64,000 nt of DNA from assembly GCA_963711675.1 (NCBI GenBank), contig CAVQFB010000011.1, forward strand, positions 744,001 through 808,000, written 5' to 3'. Numbering within the stretch: the first letter of the stretch is position 1; the number at the start of each line of letters is the position of its first letter. The position numbers and the translations under genes were made by a program. This document shows positions 54,581 through 64,000 of this stretch, piece by piece. Source of the DNA: CAVQFB01 sp963711675. Lineage in GTDB: Bacteria; Acidobacteriota; Terriglobia; Terriglobales; Acidobacteriaceae. Under the pieces are notes generated by a model that saw only the letters and a program-made list of their open reading frames with translations, did no database searches and was not told the origin of the DNA.

Positions 54581-56941
54581 GCTACGCCTGTTTACATCCG
54601 CAATGTCGCCGATGTGCATCTCGGTCCTGAGTTTCGTAGGGGCGTTTTGGACAAGGCTGGAAAAGAGGTCGTTGGTGGCGTGGTCGTAATTCGCAACGGA
54701 GCCAATGCACTAGAGATCATTGACGCGATCAAGCAGAAGATAAGGGCTCTAGAACCGGGTCTGCCGAAAGGTGTTCACATCGTCCCATTCTACGACCGCA
54801 GCGATCTCATTCGCCATTCGGTCGATACCCTCAAGACAGCGCTGATCGAGGAAATTGTCCTAGTCACGCTCGCCCACGTGCTTTTCCTGTGGCACTTCCG
54901 CAGCATCCTGATCGTCACGCTGCCCCTGCCTCTTGCTGTGCTCTGCTCGTTCCTCTTCATGCACTACGTCGGCATTTCATCAAACATCATGTCTCTTGGA
55001 GGGATCGCTATCGCGATAGGCGTTCTCGTGGACGCGGGCATCGTGATGACCGAAAATGTCCTTCGAAAAGCCGAGCAACACTACGAAGCGCATGGCGAAT
55101 ACAGGTCGGCGATTCACCAGATCACGTTGGAAGCAGCCAAGATGGTAGGGCGACCGATTTTTTTCGCGATGGCTATCATCATACTGGCATTTGTACCCGT
55201 CTTCGCACTGACGGGCATGGAGGGAAAGCTCTTCCATCCATTGGCATTCACCAAAACGTTTGCGATGGTTGGTTCGACTCTGATCGCAGTCACCTTAGTG
55301 CCTGTGCTGTGTACGTTCCTGATCCGTGGCAAGCTACACCGCGAGGAAGACAATCCGCTGATGCGGGGGCTGCGTGGGCTCTATAAGCCGACGCTGAACT
55401 GGGCACTGCGGCATCGAATTGTGACTCTCTGCTCTGCGATAGTCATCTTCGTTAGCGCGGTTCTGCTAGCGACGACGATTGGCTCAGAGTTCATGCCCCC
55501 TTTGAACGAAGAGACTGCGCTCTTCATGCCGATCACCGACCCAAGCATCTCGCTTACGAAGGCGGGAGAAATCTTGCGTTGGCAGGACAAGGTCATCGCG
55601 CAAGACCCGCTGGTTGAGAGCGTCGTCGGAAAGATTGGACGAGCCGAAAGCGCCATTGATCCTGCCCCCGTGAATATGACCGAAACGGTCATCGTGTTCA
55701 AGCCCAAGAATCAGTGGTCGTCGGGCACAACCAAGGAGACGATCCTGCAACGTCTTGATGAAAAGCTGCGGATGCCGGGAGTAACCAACATCTGGACGCA
55801 GCCCATTCGGAACCGAATCGACATGCTCTCGACCGGAATTCGCACGCAGGTCGGGGTCAAGATTTTCGGCAGTGATCTAGCCACCATCGAGGGGAAGGCG
55901 GAAGAGATTGAACGCGTTCTGCATCAGGTTCCGGGGGCAGTAGACCTCTATGCAGAGCGGATCACCGGGGCTCCCTATCTCGAAATCAAGACCAAGCGCG
56001 AGGCTGCCGCTCGCTACGGCATCAACGTTGGCGAAGTGCAGGATGTCATTGAGACTGCCATTGGGGGCAAGAATCTCACGACCGTGATTGACGGTCGGCA
56101 GCGTTTGCCCGTAAGGGTTCGCTACGCCCGCGATTTTCGGGAAGACCCGGAGGCGCTGAGCCGCGTGCTCGTCGCTGCGTCAAACGGAGCCCAGATTCCA
56201 TTGAGCGAGGTAGCGGATATCCGGCTCGTGATGGGACCCAGCATGATCTCCAGCGAAAATGGGTTGCTTCGTGGCACCGTCCTTATGAATGTCCGAGGGC
56301 GTGATGTGGGGGGCTTTGTCGCCGATGCTCAACGCGCAGTGGCTCGCCAAGTCAAAATGCCTCAGGGCTACTACGTCGAATGGAGTGGACAATATGAAAA
56401 CGAGATCAGTGCGCGGAAGCGCCTTGAACTCGTCATCCCAATTGTTTTCCTGATTATCTTCCTGCTGCTCTACAAGACCTACAACTCGTTCAGGGAAGCC
56501 TCCCACGTGATTCTGGCGGTGCCATTCGCGTTGAGCGGCGGTATCTTCCTGCTCAAGCTGTTAGGCTACAACTTTTCGGTAGCAGTGTGGGTAGGGTTCA
56601 TCGCGCTGTTCGGAACCGCAGTACAAACTGGCGTTGTCATGGTGATCTATCTGGAGGAGGCAGTGGCTCGAAAGAAAGCCGCCGAAGGAACGCTAACCGT
56701 CGCGGGCTTGCGGGAAGCCGTGATCGAGGGAGCGCTCTTGCGCTTGAGACCGAAGGTGATGACAGTATCGACCATCGTGGCGGGTCTGTTGCCAATCATG
56801 TGGTCAGCGCGTACTGGCGCAGAGGTTATGAAGCCGCTGGCTACACCCGTACTGGGTGGCATGGTGAGTTCTCTCTTGCACGTCCTGATCGTCACCCCTG
56901 TGATTTTCACTTGGCTACGGGAGCGGGAGATTAGAAGGTAG
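54581..56941 (+). pseudogene. CusA/CzcA-like heavy-metal RND pump, N-terminally truncated
   Basis: Similarity begins abruptly after an in-frame stop (54578) at TPVYIRNVADVHLGPEFRRG, which is about residue 260 of a ~1040-residue CusA-type pump. The rest is present: helix GIAIAIGVLVDAGIVMTENV with its charged D and E, ALTGMEGKLFHPLAFTKTFA, the second porter domain (GIRTQVGVKIFGSDLATIEG), and GMVSSLLHVLIVTPVIFTWL at the end. GTG 54614 could start a 775-residue product, but it lacks the first helix and half the first porter domain, so transport is unlikely. No CusB/CusC partner is adjacent. It probably arrived with the island and was cut at its left border. Confidence 0.85.
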
Positions 56942-56995
56942 CAAGGTAGCGTGATGAAGCACGGTTTTCGCTAACGATTGAAGATTGCGTTGCTT

Positions 56996-57637
56996 TCATT
57001 TGTCTGAATTGCGAAGAGAGTTCGAACAATTGCATGCTTTCCCGCGCATGGCTTCCAGACCCTCCCAAACGATGAGCGGCAGAATCGCGAAAGCCGCAAA
57101 GGGATCAGCCCACCTTACGTGCCAGATTGCGTTGATCGCCAGTCCCGACAAGGCAATGAGCGAGAGGTAAGCACAGAGCGCCGACTGAGAGGCGTCCGCC
57201 CTCAACGCCGCACTGCCTGTAGCTCGTGACAGCCGCCGCTTTTCTTTCGCAAGCCACGGCATGATGACTGTGGCAACGATCAGAATGGCGATCCCTAGAA
57301 TTGTGGGCTTGGGTTCGCTATAGCCCAGCAGACTCGCAACCGCAGTGATCGCGACATAGGCAGCCAGCGCGAATAACAACGCTCCCGCGACACGGGCAGC
57401 CCGCTTTTCCACGTCCTCGTGTGCGGCACTTGCACGAAATCTCCACAGCACTACTGCCGCTGAGAAAAGTTCGATGGCGCTGTCTCCACCGAAGGCGAGC
57501 AGCGCGGGGCTAGTCGCCCGCCAAGCTGCGAAGAGGGATACCACAGCCTCGACACTCATCCAGACGACCGTGACTACCTGAATTCGCTGGACACGGCGGA
57601 TGGTGTCTTGAGTCGGGATGTGCGGAATTGAAACCAC
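56996..57637 (-). CDS. CDF-like membrane protein (cation efflux fold)
   Basis: 213 residues, five or six helices. FGGDSAIELFSAAVVLWRF and ALRADASQSALCAYLSLIAL occupy the places of the CDF metal-site helices, with D...E and D...S in place of the usual HxxxD. There is no C-terminal cytoplasmic domain. Such short variants often accompany heavy-metal RND genes. Transport ability is uncertain. It is convergent with the truncated CusA-like gene. Confidence 0.72.
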   Translation of the reverse strand: MVSIPHIPTQDTIRRVQRIQVVTVVWMSVEAVVSLFAAWRATSPALLAFGGDSAIELFSAAVVLWRFRASAAHEDVEKRAARVAGALLFALAAYVAITAVASLLGYSEPKPTILGIAILIVATVIMPWLAKEKRRLSRATGSAALRADASQSALCAYLSLIALSGLAINAIWHVRWADPFAAFAILPLIVWEGLEAMRGKACNCSNSLRNSDK

Positions 57638-57674
57638 GCAGAAGCATTATGCCAGTTCCACGTTTGACGAAAGC

Positions 57675-58070
57675 CTATCTTCTGGCACGAACTTCCGCCG
57701 CCAGAACCAGTGGATTCTTGGTGCCGGCATTGCGGCTGACACGGAGCGGAAACTGCTCCCGCACACTGTTCGGGTAGCGCTTGACTACGTCGTCGCGAGT
57801 AGGAGCTTCCCTCCGAGCGATCTGCGTCGAGGTTGTAATCCGGATTTCATCGACGCCAACCATTCGTCCGCGTTCCAAGGGATCGTCAGGATCGGGAAGG
57901 GACGGGTTCGGGCTTCTCTGGAAGTGGCGGACTTCGTCGGCGAGGTCTTGGAAGTCGCGCACCCGGAGGTGTCGGCGCTCGCGCAGAGCCTGCACAAAGA
58001 TGTCCAGCGTTCCGGCTAGTGACTCCCTCTGTTCGTTCGTCAGAGGCACCTCAGGATTGTTCTCATTCAT
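57675..58070 (-). CDS. Hypothetical protein paired with the winged-helix gene
   Basis: 131 residues, hydrophilic (RESLAGTLDIFVQALRERRH; DDVVKRYPNSVREQFPLRVS). Its ATG overlaps the stop of the preceding winged-helix gene by four bases, which indicates coupling. No family recognised. Possibly a plasmid- or island-maintenance protein (inference). Confidence 0.55.
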   Translation of the reverse strand: MNENNPEVPLTNEQRESLAGTLDIFVQALRERRHLRVRDFQDLADEVRHFQRSPNPSLPDPDDPLERGRMVGVDEIRITTSTQIARREAPTRDDVVKRYPNSVREQFPLRVSRNAGTKNPLVLAAEVRARR

Positions 58071-59410
58071 AACTCTGGGACTCTCACAACCAGAGATTTC
58101 TGTGCCACACCCGCCGCTCGACTCGTTCGCAACGCGATGCGCTCGCGGTGGTGTGAGCAGTTCCTACTGTGACTTCCGTTGGCTACGCCGCACTCTGAGC
58201 AGATTTCCACGTCCACCTCATACTCGTCGGCGCGAGCGTAAGGGTCACTGGGACAGTTCGGCTTGTGACCCTCCAGCCTGCCGCAGTCCCCACAAGCGAA
58301 CCTCTCGGCAGTTTCCAGATCGTAGACCTCCAGTTCCTCGCCCAGACCAGCCATGCCCTTGACTGGCATCTGGTCATAGGTCAGGGGCTTTCTCCCCTTG
58401 TTGGTGCGCTCGCGGTCGTGCCACGAGCAGAAACCTGTACCAGCCGGGGACTGCTTTCCCTTGCAGCCATCCGCTTTGCAGCCATCCCGGTGTTGCTTTT
58501 GGTTTTGGTTCTCTGGTTTGCTAACAGGGTCCGCACCACGAACCGCTGTTGGGGTTGGTTTTGTTGTTCCTTGTTCCTCGTGCGAAGCACGACTGCTACC
58601 GCCGAAGGCGGAAGGCGAGCGCAGCGAGCTATCGACGCCCTTAGGCGTCGTCTGTAACAGCAGTCCACTACTACCATCAGAAACTTTCAATCCAAAACCA
58701 ACATCCCCAACCACGGCACCCAGTTCATGTGGCTCACGGTTGACAGTTCCGTTGGCTAACGGCTGAGATTTCACCCGGCTCACGGCTGACAGTTCACGTC
58801 GGTCGCGGCTCACAGTTCCGGTCGCTTCTGGGCTGCCGACAGACTTGTCCGCACTATTCCCTAACGGCTCAGAGTTCAAGTGGTATCCCGGCTGGTTGGT
58901 GGTGGAGAATGATCCCGCGTTACTCTTCCGGGGAGCCTTGTACCGCTTGGCACGCGGCTCGCCTTCCTTGCGCTCGTGCAGCTTTACCGTCAGAATGTTG
59001 ACCTTGTATTCGAGGTGCGGATGACCGAGGTCGTCCCGCCATTCCCGTATCTCAATCACGTCATCCTTCTCGAAATGCCTAACACTGCTATTGACATAGC
59101 GGTCGGTGCAGCCGACGCGTTTCGCAACGGTCTCCTGCGACAACCAGCACCAGTTCTCGTACTCACCCTGCGGCAGCGCCTTACGTTCTGGATTGCTTGG
59201 TCGGGCGTTCGGTCCGTCACCTTGGACGCGCACACGAGCGAGCAGCATGAGGATGGATCGCATAGTCGGTTTGAGATCGTAAAGGCTGGATTCTTGGACT
59301 AGAACGTCCCAAGGCTTCTCGGTGCCCTCCCGGATGCGTTCGCCGCGCTCGATGATGCGCTTGGTGTCCAGCTTCGTCGTGCCGGAGGGGTTGATCTTAC
59401 TCGTTGCCAC
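58067..59410 (-). CDS. Winged-helix protein with Cys-rich tail (replication-initiator-like)
   Basis: 447 residues. The N-terminal ~150 residues look like a winged helix of phage/plasmid replication proteins: LKPTMRSILMLLARVRVQGD, LSQETVAKRVGCTDRYVNSS, VRHFEKDDVIEIREW. A long low-complexity linker (~155-300) contains repeated phrases (SEPLGNSAD, SQPLANGTV, TVSRDRREL, TVNREPHEL). The C-terminus has zinc-ligand-like Cys/His clusters (CKADGCKGKQ...FCSWH; CGDCGRLEGHKPNC; CSECGVANGSHSRNCSHH). It may initiate replication or regulate the island; this is inference from architecture. Confidence 0.6.
   Translation of the reverse strand: MATSKINPSGTTKLDTKRIIERGERIREGTEKPWDVLVQESSLYDLKPTMRSILMLLARVRVQGDGPNARPSNPERKALPQGEYENWCWLSQETVAKRVGCTDRYVNSSVRHFEKDDVIEIREWRDDLGHPHLEYKVNILTVKLHERKEGEPRAKRYKAPRKSNAGSFSTTNQPGYHLNSEPLGNSADKSVGSPEATGTVSRDRRELSAVSRVKSQPLANGTVNREPHELGAVVGDVGFGLKVSDGSSGLLLQTTPKGVDSSLRSPSAFGGSSRASHEEQGTTKPTPTAVRGADPVSKPENQNQKQHRDGCKADGCKGKQSPAGTGFCSWHDRERTNKGRKPLTYDQMPVKGMAGLGEELEVYDLETAERFACGDCGRLEGHKPNCPSDPYARADEYEVDVEICSECGVANGSHSRNCSHHRERIALRTSRAAGVAQKSLVVRVPEL
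58731..58877. repeat. Imperfect direct repeats, iteron-like
   Basis: About five copies of a GGCTCACGG(T/C)TGACAGTTC-type unit: 58731-58749 and 58777-58795 are the best. Shorter versions are at about 58757-58772, 58807-58818 and 58864-58877. They lie in the linker of the winged-helix gene and are visible in its protein as repeated phrases. Confidence 0.5.
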
Positions 59411-59507
59411 AGACCCCCTCCTCCACTTCCGCTAGCTTGGCGATGAGGTCATCCCGTCGCGCAGGCTGCTCGGAGTTCGCAATTGGGTGCTTCTCTCTTG
59501 TATTCAT
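59397..59507 (-). CDS. Tiny ORF overlapping the winged-helix gene start
   Basis: 36 residues (MNTREKHPIANSEQPARRDD start), ending 14 bases inside the next gene. AAAGGTTGAAG precedes the ATG. It may be a leader peptide that couples translation. Low certainty. Confidence 0.3.
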   Translation of the reverse strand: MNTREKHPIANSEQPARRDDLIAKLAEVEEGVCGNE

Positions 59508-59510
59508 TGT

Positions 59511-59826
59511 CTTCAACCTTTCGGGGGCTGGGTTGAAGGTCAGCCCCCATGAATTTCTTCCTTTGGGAAAGAAGGCGCGGTGATCAAGCCGCGAACACTG
59601 TCTAATACCATCCAATGGGAAAACCCGCTCTTCTAAGCCTTCCGGCAATCTGATCTGTTCGCCTTCTAAAGAAGGGTTCTGATGTCGATTTCCTCCAGCC
59701 CATCGCACTCCACTTCGGTGCCGGATGCCACGAATTTCCAGTGTTCATGGGGTTTTCTGGGGCGCTTAGAGATCGCCAGTTAGTTTGCGAACACAATTTG
59801 TGATCCCTTTTATTGAGGGGTGAATC
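59511..59826. other. Divergent intergenic region, no gene seen
   Basis: About 315 bases between the divergent winged-helix gene and the small HTH gene, presumably holding both promoters. No clear boxes or palindromes recognised. Confidence 0.4.
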
Positions 59827-60078
59827 GTGAGTCGATACACAGAAATCAAGAAAGCAACCGCCGAAGTGATTGGCATCCGGGTAGTAAAGAAAACATGCAT
59901 TGCGAGAGCGCATGAGGCGATTAGAGACGTCATCGTGGAGAACCCAACTCTCAGCTACCAGCAGATCGCCGATCTGCTGGGAGTCTCCAAATGGCTTATT
60001 TGCCGCGTGGCGGTGGGGCTTGCTATCCGCCGACCAAGGGGTGCGGGCAGCCCCGCTCGACGCAGGGAGGGGCAGTGA
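59827..60078 (+). CDS. Small helix-turn-helix protein
   Basis: 83 residues from GTG 59827 (GAGGGGTG upstream). An HTH is seen in LSYQQIADLLGVSKWLICRV, followed by a basic tail. Probable DNA-binding regulator or excisionase-like factor of the island. Its stop overlaps the next GTG (GTGA). Confidence 0.65.
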   Translation: MSRYTEIKKATAEVIGIRVVKKTCIARAHEAIRDVIVENPTLSYQQIADLLGVSKWLICRVAVGLAIRRPRGAGSPARRREGQ

Positions 60079-60311
60079 GGCGCAACAAGTACTTCGATGT
60101 GGAGCAGGTTTTCGAGTTCATTTGGCGAAACTCGGACCGCGAAGGAATTTGGATCGGTGACGCCGTCAGCTTGCAGGCTGAATTCCATGTGTCTGAGGAT
60201 GCCGCAGATTCAGTTCTCAACGAACTCTGTGACCGCCACATTATCGAGAAGGTCTATCCGGGCACGTACATCATCGTGAAGTGGCGAGAAAGGGATGCCC
60301 CTGACGCATAG
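60075..60311 (+). CDS. Small winged-helix-like protein
   Basis: 78 residues from GTG 60075, overlapping the previous stop by four bases. QVFEFIWRNSDREGIWIGDA and FHVSEDAADSVLNELCDRHI, then YPGTYIIVKW look like a winged helix. Co-translated with the HTH protein; likely an island regulator. Confidence 0.6.
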   Translation: MRRNKYFDVEQVFEFIWRNSDREGIWIGDAVSLQAEFHVSEDAADSVLNELCDRHIIEKVYPGTYIIVKWRERDAPDA

Positions 60312-60707
60312 CCCTGACTTCGGGAACGTAAAATGCAGGATGAGAGGCTCCGTGCTCCCGGCGTGCCTTCTAGCCCACCCGGTATTGTCTCGACGCTCAG
60401 CACATCTTCAATAATCGCGACTTTCACATCTCGCGGTATTTCACTGCTAGTGGGCTACCTGGTCTCCTGATCGAGTGGGGGTAACCGCAGCCCTCGAAGG
60501 CAAAACGATTGAAGCAGCAACTCAGATCTCCGGCTCGATAGCACTCGGCATAGTGCTCTCAGCCGCCACACTCTTTGCGGTCACGGGGAACCGCTGCCTA
60601 CCCAGAGTTCTTCCTCGGTCGTTGGCTATCCAACCCGCCTGTTGCAATTCCCCGCTAGCGACTCTAAGGTTGGTGCCGCGACACCGGTGAAGCGGAGAGG
60701 AAAGTCA
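60312..60707. other. Intergenic, no gene seen
   Basis: About 400 bases ahead of the integrase. A short hydrophobic reading at 60475-60690 lacks a Shine-Dalgarno and a family match and is not called. Confidence 0.4.
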
Positions 60708-61962
60708 ATGTCCCGCCGCACTGGTCAGAACGGTCACCTTGAAAAAAGTGGCAAATCGTGGGTTGTCAGATGGTGGAGGATGTTCCCGGGCAGGAGGAAA
60801 GGGTTCTCAAACGAGCAAAGGTCTGCCCAATTTCAGGTCCGGGAAGACTGTCCGAATCGGAACGCGTAAACGCCGTGGCCGTGAAATCATCGCTGAAAGC
60901 GGTGCCGACTCGGTCGAATACTTCAATCATGTTGTTCAACAGCAGAAGCCCGGTTATGTAACTCTCAAGGAGCAATCGGTGCTCTGGCTTGATCGCATGC
61001 GAACCCGTAAACGTAAGCCGATTGCACCCAGCACCCTCGCCGATTGGGAGCGGATCCTGAAAAACTGGATCAACCCGCTCTCGGAGAAATACCCGTTTCC
61101 GAAGTGAATAACGGGGCGCTTCGGGAGTTGGTCGCAACCATGATCAAAGCAGGGCTTGTCGGCAAAGACCGTCGAGAACTATCTCTTGGTACCGAAAATG
61201 GTTGTCGCATCCGTTTTGGATGATGATGGCAACCAGGTCTATCCACGGAGCTGGAATTCTGGGTTCATCGATGCGCCAGTTGTTGACAAGTCGAAACAAA
61301 ACCGACCGAGCTTTTCGTCGGAGGTCATGAGCGGATTAGCAAACTGGAAGAAACCCAGGGAGCGCATGCTGTTCATTCTCTGTGGCTCGGCCGGTTTGCG
61401 GATTGGTGAGGCACTGGGCATCGAGATCGACAAGCATATCTCGTCCGACTTCTCGACCCTGAGCATTCGCCAAAAAGCGAGGCACTGCCGGATAGAACCG
61501 CGGCTCAAGACGGCGAGCGCGGAACGGGAAGTGGACCTGCATCCGGCTATTGCGGCTTTGCTGCAAGCGTATGTTGGAGAGCGCAAGTCTGGTTTCCTGT
61601 TTGCATCTCGCAATGGGAAGCCGGTCTCGTCATCCGATATCACGCGTCGGCATTTGCACCCGGCCCTGATGCAACTCGGCTATGTGAACCCGCACACTGG
61701 GACGCATAAAGCTGGAAGTCATGCATTCCGGCGATTCCGAAATACTTTCCTGCGGAACAAGACTTCTTGCCCAGAAGGACTGCGCAACTACTGGATGGGC
61801 CACGCAGGAAATTCGATGGATGATCTCTACGACAAGATCGCAGAGGACGTTCAATTCCGAAAATTGTGGGCTGAAAAATGTGGTATCGGATTCGAACTGC
61901 CCGCAGTTGTACCGAATGTACCGAAAATCAGTGAAAAAACTGTAGCAGCAGAAGCCGCGTAA
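60708..61962 (+). pseudogene. Tyrosine recombinase (island integrase), several frameshifts
   Basis: Phage-type integrase readable only across frames. It starts MSRRTGQNGHLEKSGKSWVV (ATG 60708), shifts near 60777 to EDVPGQEERVLKRAKVCPIS, near 60866 to RRGREIIAESGADSVEYFNH and APSTLADWERILKNWINP, near 61079 to LGEIPVSEVNNGALRELVAT, and near 61155 to LSAKTVENYLLVPKMVVASV. The catalytic domain is uninterrupted: RIGEALGIEI (Arg), SHAFRRFRNTFLRN (H-x-x-R), WMGHAGNSMDDLYDK (H/W and Tyr). It ends 20 bases before the right attachment repeat. Confidence 0.85.
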
Positions 61963-61981
61963 GTAACTGAATGGGCGAAAG

Positions 61982-62033
<52 letters not shown>

Positions 62034-62409
62034 CAGATTCCAAGGCTTATTGAAATCTGTAGAAGTCTCCGTTTTCCAAGTGATTGCCGTTGAACCAGTT
62101 GCATGCTCGTGTTTGAAGCTCGGTGAATTCTGTTGAACTCTAGTGCTTTCGCAGCCTCAAAATCGCCCACAGCTGGATAGACTGAACCCCTCCGCTGAGA
62201 CAGTTCGCCACTTCATTTACCATCGCAATTGTTAGCCTGGTGGCAATGCGAGTTCGTTCTTCGTTGTCGTTCCGCCACCACCATCGCAGAGTTGTCCCTT
62301 CGAACAGGAATCTGGCAAGGTATTTTCCCTGACGCTTGGCGACGTGATATGTTGTGGCCTGTTTTCGTTATCCAGCACAAGAAGTGACATTCGCACACTT
62401 GGGCATGCC
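62034..62409. other. Intergenic beyond the island, no gene seen
   Basis: About 375 bases between the right attachment repeat and the lipoprotein; no gene or RNA recognised. Confidence 0.4.
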
Positions 62410-64000
62410 GTGATATTTCCGCAGCGTATCTTTGCAAGAGTTAATACCCTGCCTATCACTATTGTGCTGTCGTGCTTGTGTAGCTGTGGAGGTGGTAGCC
62501 CACCAGTGACACCAACCACACCTCCGCCGCCCCCAACGATTACGTCAGTAGGGGTGGACACTAACTTCCCCTACGTCCTTGCCGGCACCTCAGTTACCTT
62601 CCGGGATACGATAACGGGTACCGGTGCATTTACCGCTGGTGTTGCCTGGTTCGTAAATGGGGTGGCGGGCGGTGACGCGATTAACGGCACAATCGACGGG
62701 CAAGGCTATTACACAGCGCCAGCCATCATTCCACCAACAAACCCAGTTACGGTGAAAGCCACCGCCTTAGGGGACTCTACAAAATCCGCCAGCACTACGG
62801 TCTCGGTTTTTACCCTGACGTACTCACCCGCAAATCCTGTCGTCGACTATGGCCATCCACAACAGTTCACGGCGATCGTGAACGGCGTCAGTAACCCGGT
62901 TGTTCAGTGGCAATGCGGATATGGACGATTTTCTGCCGACGGGCTCTATACGCCCGGTTCCATTCAAGGGCCTACCAGCCAGGACCCTTTCGTGGTTTCC
63001 ATCAAAGACGGGAATGCTCCAGTATCGGGCGTCATAAACCTCAAGCTGCTTCCCCCGACTCTTACCTCGATCACGCCCGCCGGGGCCAGTGGCAACCAGC
63101 CTGTGGTCGTTCAAGGTCATGACTTGTTCGGAGTGGCCAGCCTTTATTTCACTGGCATCGGCGGAGCACTGATACCGGGCACTGTTCAGAGTTCCAACCA
63201 GAGTACTGAACTCGATGCGACGGTACCCTTCGGCGCTATCGATGGTCCTGTCTACGGGACCTTCAATCTCGGCCCAGGCTTCGTCAATACGAGCAACAGT
63301 ATCCCGTTCTCCCGACTGGCAAACTTGCGGATCCGTGCACCCCAGAAAGATGTCTCATCTGGAGAATCAGAACAGTTCGCTTGGCGGCTACTTGGCGCGA
63401 ATAGTCCAACGGTCATAAATTGGACGGCTGACCTCGGAACAATTGATTCCAATGGCCTCTACCAGGCCCCGACTGTGTCCAGCGAAACCTTTGCAACGGT
63501 AACAGGATGTCTCCCGACCACCGCCTCCTGCGACAGCACGGTGCTAAGAGTTCTGCCTCTCGTGATTCGGCCACCAGATCCTCTTGTGGCAATGGGAAAT
63601 GGTGTTCAGCTCGATGCTGAACAGGGTGGCAATCCAGTTTCCGCACAATGGTCCACCACCCTCGGGAGCGTAACCGGAACTGGCCTGTTCACCGCTCCCA
63701 CCACGGCCGCGCAGGCGGGGCCGATTCCGGTGACCGCAACGGTAGGCACTACCGCACAAACCACTTCTGTCGGGGTCACCGGTGCCTTTCCAGGAATCGT
63801 TAACCGCGTCTACGACTACATCAAAGCGAAGAATCAGGGCCTTGCCGGAACCATCGTGCGCAACGTTGCTGTAAATGGCAATCTGCTCTATGCATTCGAT
63901 CAGGGTGGGCAATTTAACAAGTTCACACTTTCCGCCATAGACGTCTACGACATCACGAATCCGCAACAACCTATCTGGGTCGATGCTGTGGAGAATCCGT
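62410..64000 (+). CDS. Ig-repeat lipoprotein (3' end outside window)
   Basis: Frame open from GTG 62410 to the window edge (530 codons). The N-terminus looks like a lipoprotein signal (TLPITIVLSCLCSCGGGSPP), then a Pro/Thr stretch (PVTPTTPPPPPTIT). At least four bacterial Ig-like units follow, each marked by a G-x-Y-x-A-P-type phrase: DGQGYYTAPAI, ADGLYTPGS, SNGLYQAPTV, TGTGLFTAPTT; an IPT/TIG-like unit (SITPAGASGNQPVVVQGHDL) lies between. It ends in what may begin a LVIVD/propeller region (SAIDVYDITNPQQPIWV). Surface or periplasmic protein; function unknown. The start is uncertain. Confidence 0.75.
   Translation, partial: MIFPQRIFARVNTLPITIVLSCLCSCGGGSPPVTPTTPPPPPTITSVGVDTNFPYVLAGTSVTFRDTITGTGAFTAGVAWFVNGVAGGDAINGTIDGQGYYTAPAIIPPTNPVTVKATALGDSTKSASTTVSVFTLTYSPANPVVDYGHPQQFTAIVNGVSNPVVQWQCGYGRFSADGLYTPGSIQGPTSQDPFVVSIKDGNAPVSGVINLKLLPPTLTSITPAGASGNQPVVVQGHDLFGVASLYFTGIGGALIPGTVQSSNQSTELDATVPFGAIDGPVYGTFNLGPGFVNTSNSIPFSRLANLRIRAPQKDVSSGESEQFAWRLLGANSPTVINWTADLGTIDSNGLYQAPTVSSETFATVTGCLPTTASCDSTVLRVLPLVIRPPDPLVAMGNGVQLDAEQGGNPVSAQWSTTLGSVTGTGLFTAPTTAAQAGPIPVTATVGTTAQTTSVGVTGAFPGIVNRVYDYIKAKNQGLAGTIVRNVAVNGNLLYAFDQGGQFNKFTLSAIDVYDITNPQQPIWVDAVENP

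Noticed and set aside
60475..60690. Short hydrophobic + ORF before the integrase
   Set aside because: No Shine-Dalgarno, no recognisable family, atypical ending.

Overview
The window looks like a chromosomal segment of an acidobacterium (Terriglobia-like). The signs are two Oar-type TonB-dependent receptors with a carboxypeptidase-regulatory N-terminal domain, a DNA-binding winged-helix/TPR regulator, a VWFA-related secreted protein, many secreted proteins of unknown function, and moderately high GC. This is inferred from gene families only; there is no rRNA in the window and no complete tRNA.

Layout. (1) 1-14.3 kb, all on +: a scavenging cluster in two parallel blocks, [TonB receptor - M61 peptidase - class V aminotransferase - amidohydrolase] and [TonB receptor - metallo-beta-lactamase-fold hydrolase - class V aminotransferase - amino acid permease]. 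It suggests import and breakdown of a peptide-like or amino-acid-derived compound. (2) 14.4-17.5 kb: LacI-family regulator with two LacI-type operators, then a Tat-exported GH30 glycosidase. (3) 17.5-21.3 kb: a gene graveyard. A GH127-like gene is split by an IS3/IS407-type element with 4-bp target duplication and is fused to a truncated membrane protein; an intact methyltransferase and a decayed HAF-like repeat gene follow. (4) 21.3-33.8 kb: a winged-helix/TPR regulator divergent from a run of + strand genes for secreted, lipoprotein and OmpA-domain proteins. (5) 34-43 kb, mostly -: a stress cluster with AI-2E-type permease, P1B ATPase, Rnk-like factor, universal stress protein, M48 protease, VWFA protein and small membrane proteins. 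(6) 43-53.5 kb: a DUF2934 protein, a MacA/MacB-type efflux operon, an exported rubrerythrin, DUF2231 protein, a sortase with an LPKTA-tailed substrate, and a histidine kinase with a sigma-54 activator. (7) 53.8-62.0 kb: an integrative island bounded by a perfect 52-bp direct repeat that is the 3' half of a proline tRNA; it carries a truncated CusA-like pump, a CDF-like protein, a winged-helix protein with zinc-finger-like tail, small DNA-binding proteins and a broken tyrosine integrase. (8) 62.4-64 kb: start of a large Ig-repeat lipoprotein running off the window.

The most interesting signal is a pair of matching upstream regions (before 43441 and before 47931). Each has GTCCGA-N4-TCGGAC-N7-GTCCGA followed exactly 112 bp later by a GG-N10-GC sigma-54-type -24/-12 element. 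A sigma-54 activator and its kinase lie a few kb away, so a local sigma-54 stress regulon (rubrerythrin, small proteins) is proposed. The second is a sortase/substrate pair in a presumed Gram-negative.

Caution: at least six otherwise well-conserved genes carry a single one-base frameshift, some in short homopolymers, and the integrase carries about four. Some or all may be sequencing or assembly errors rather than real pseudogenes.
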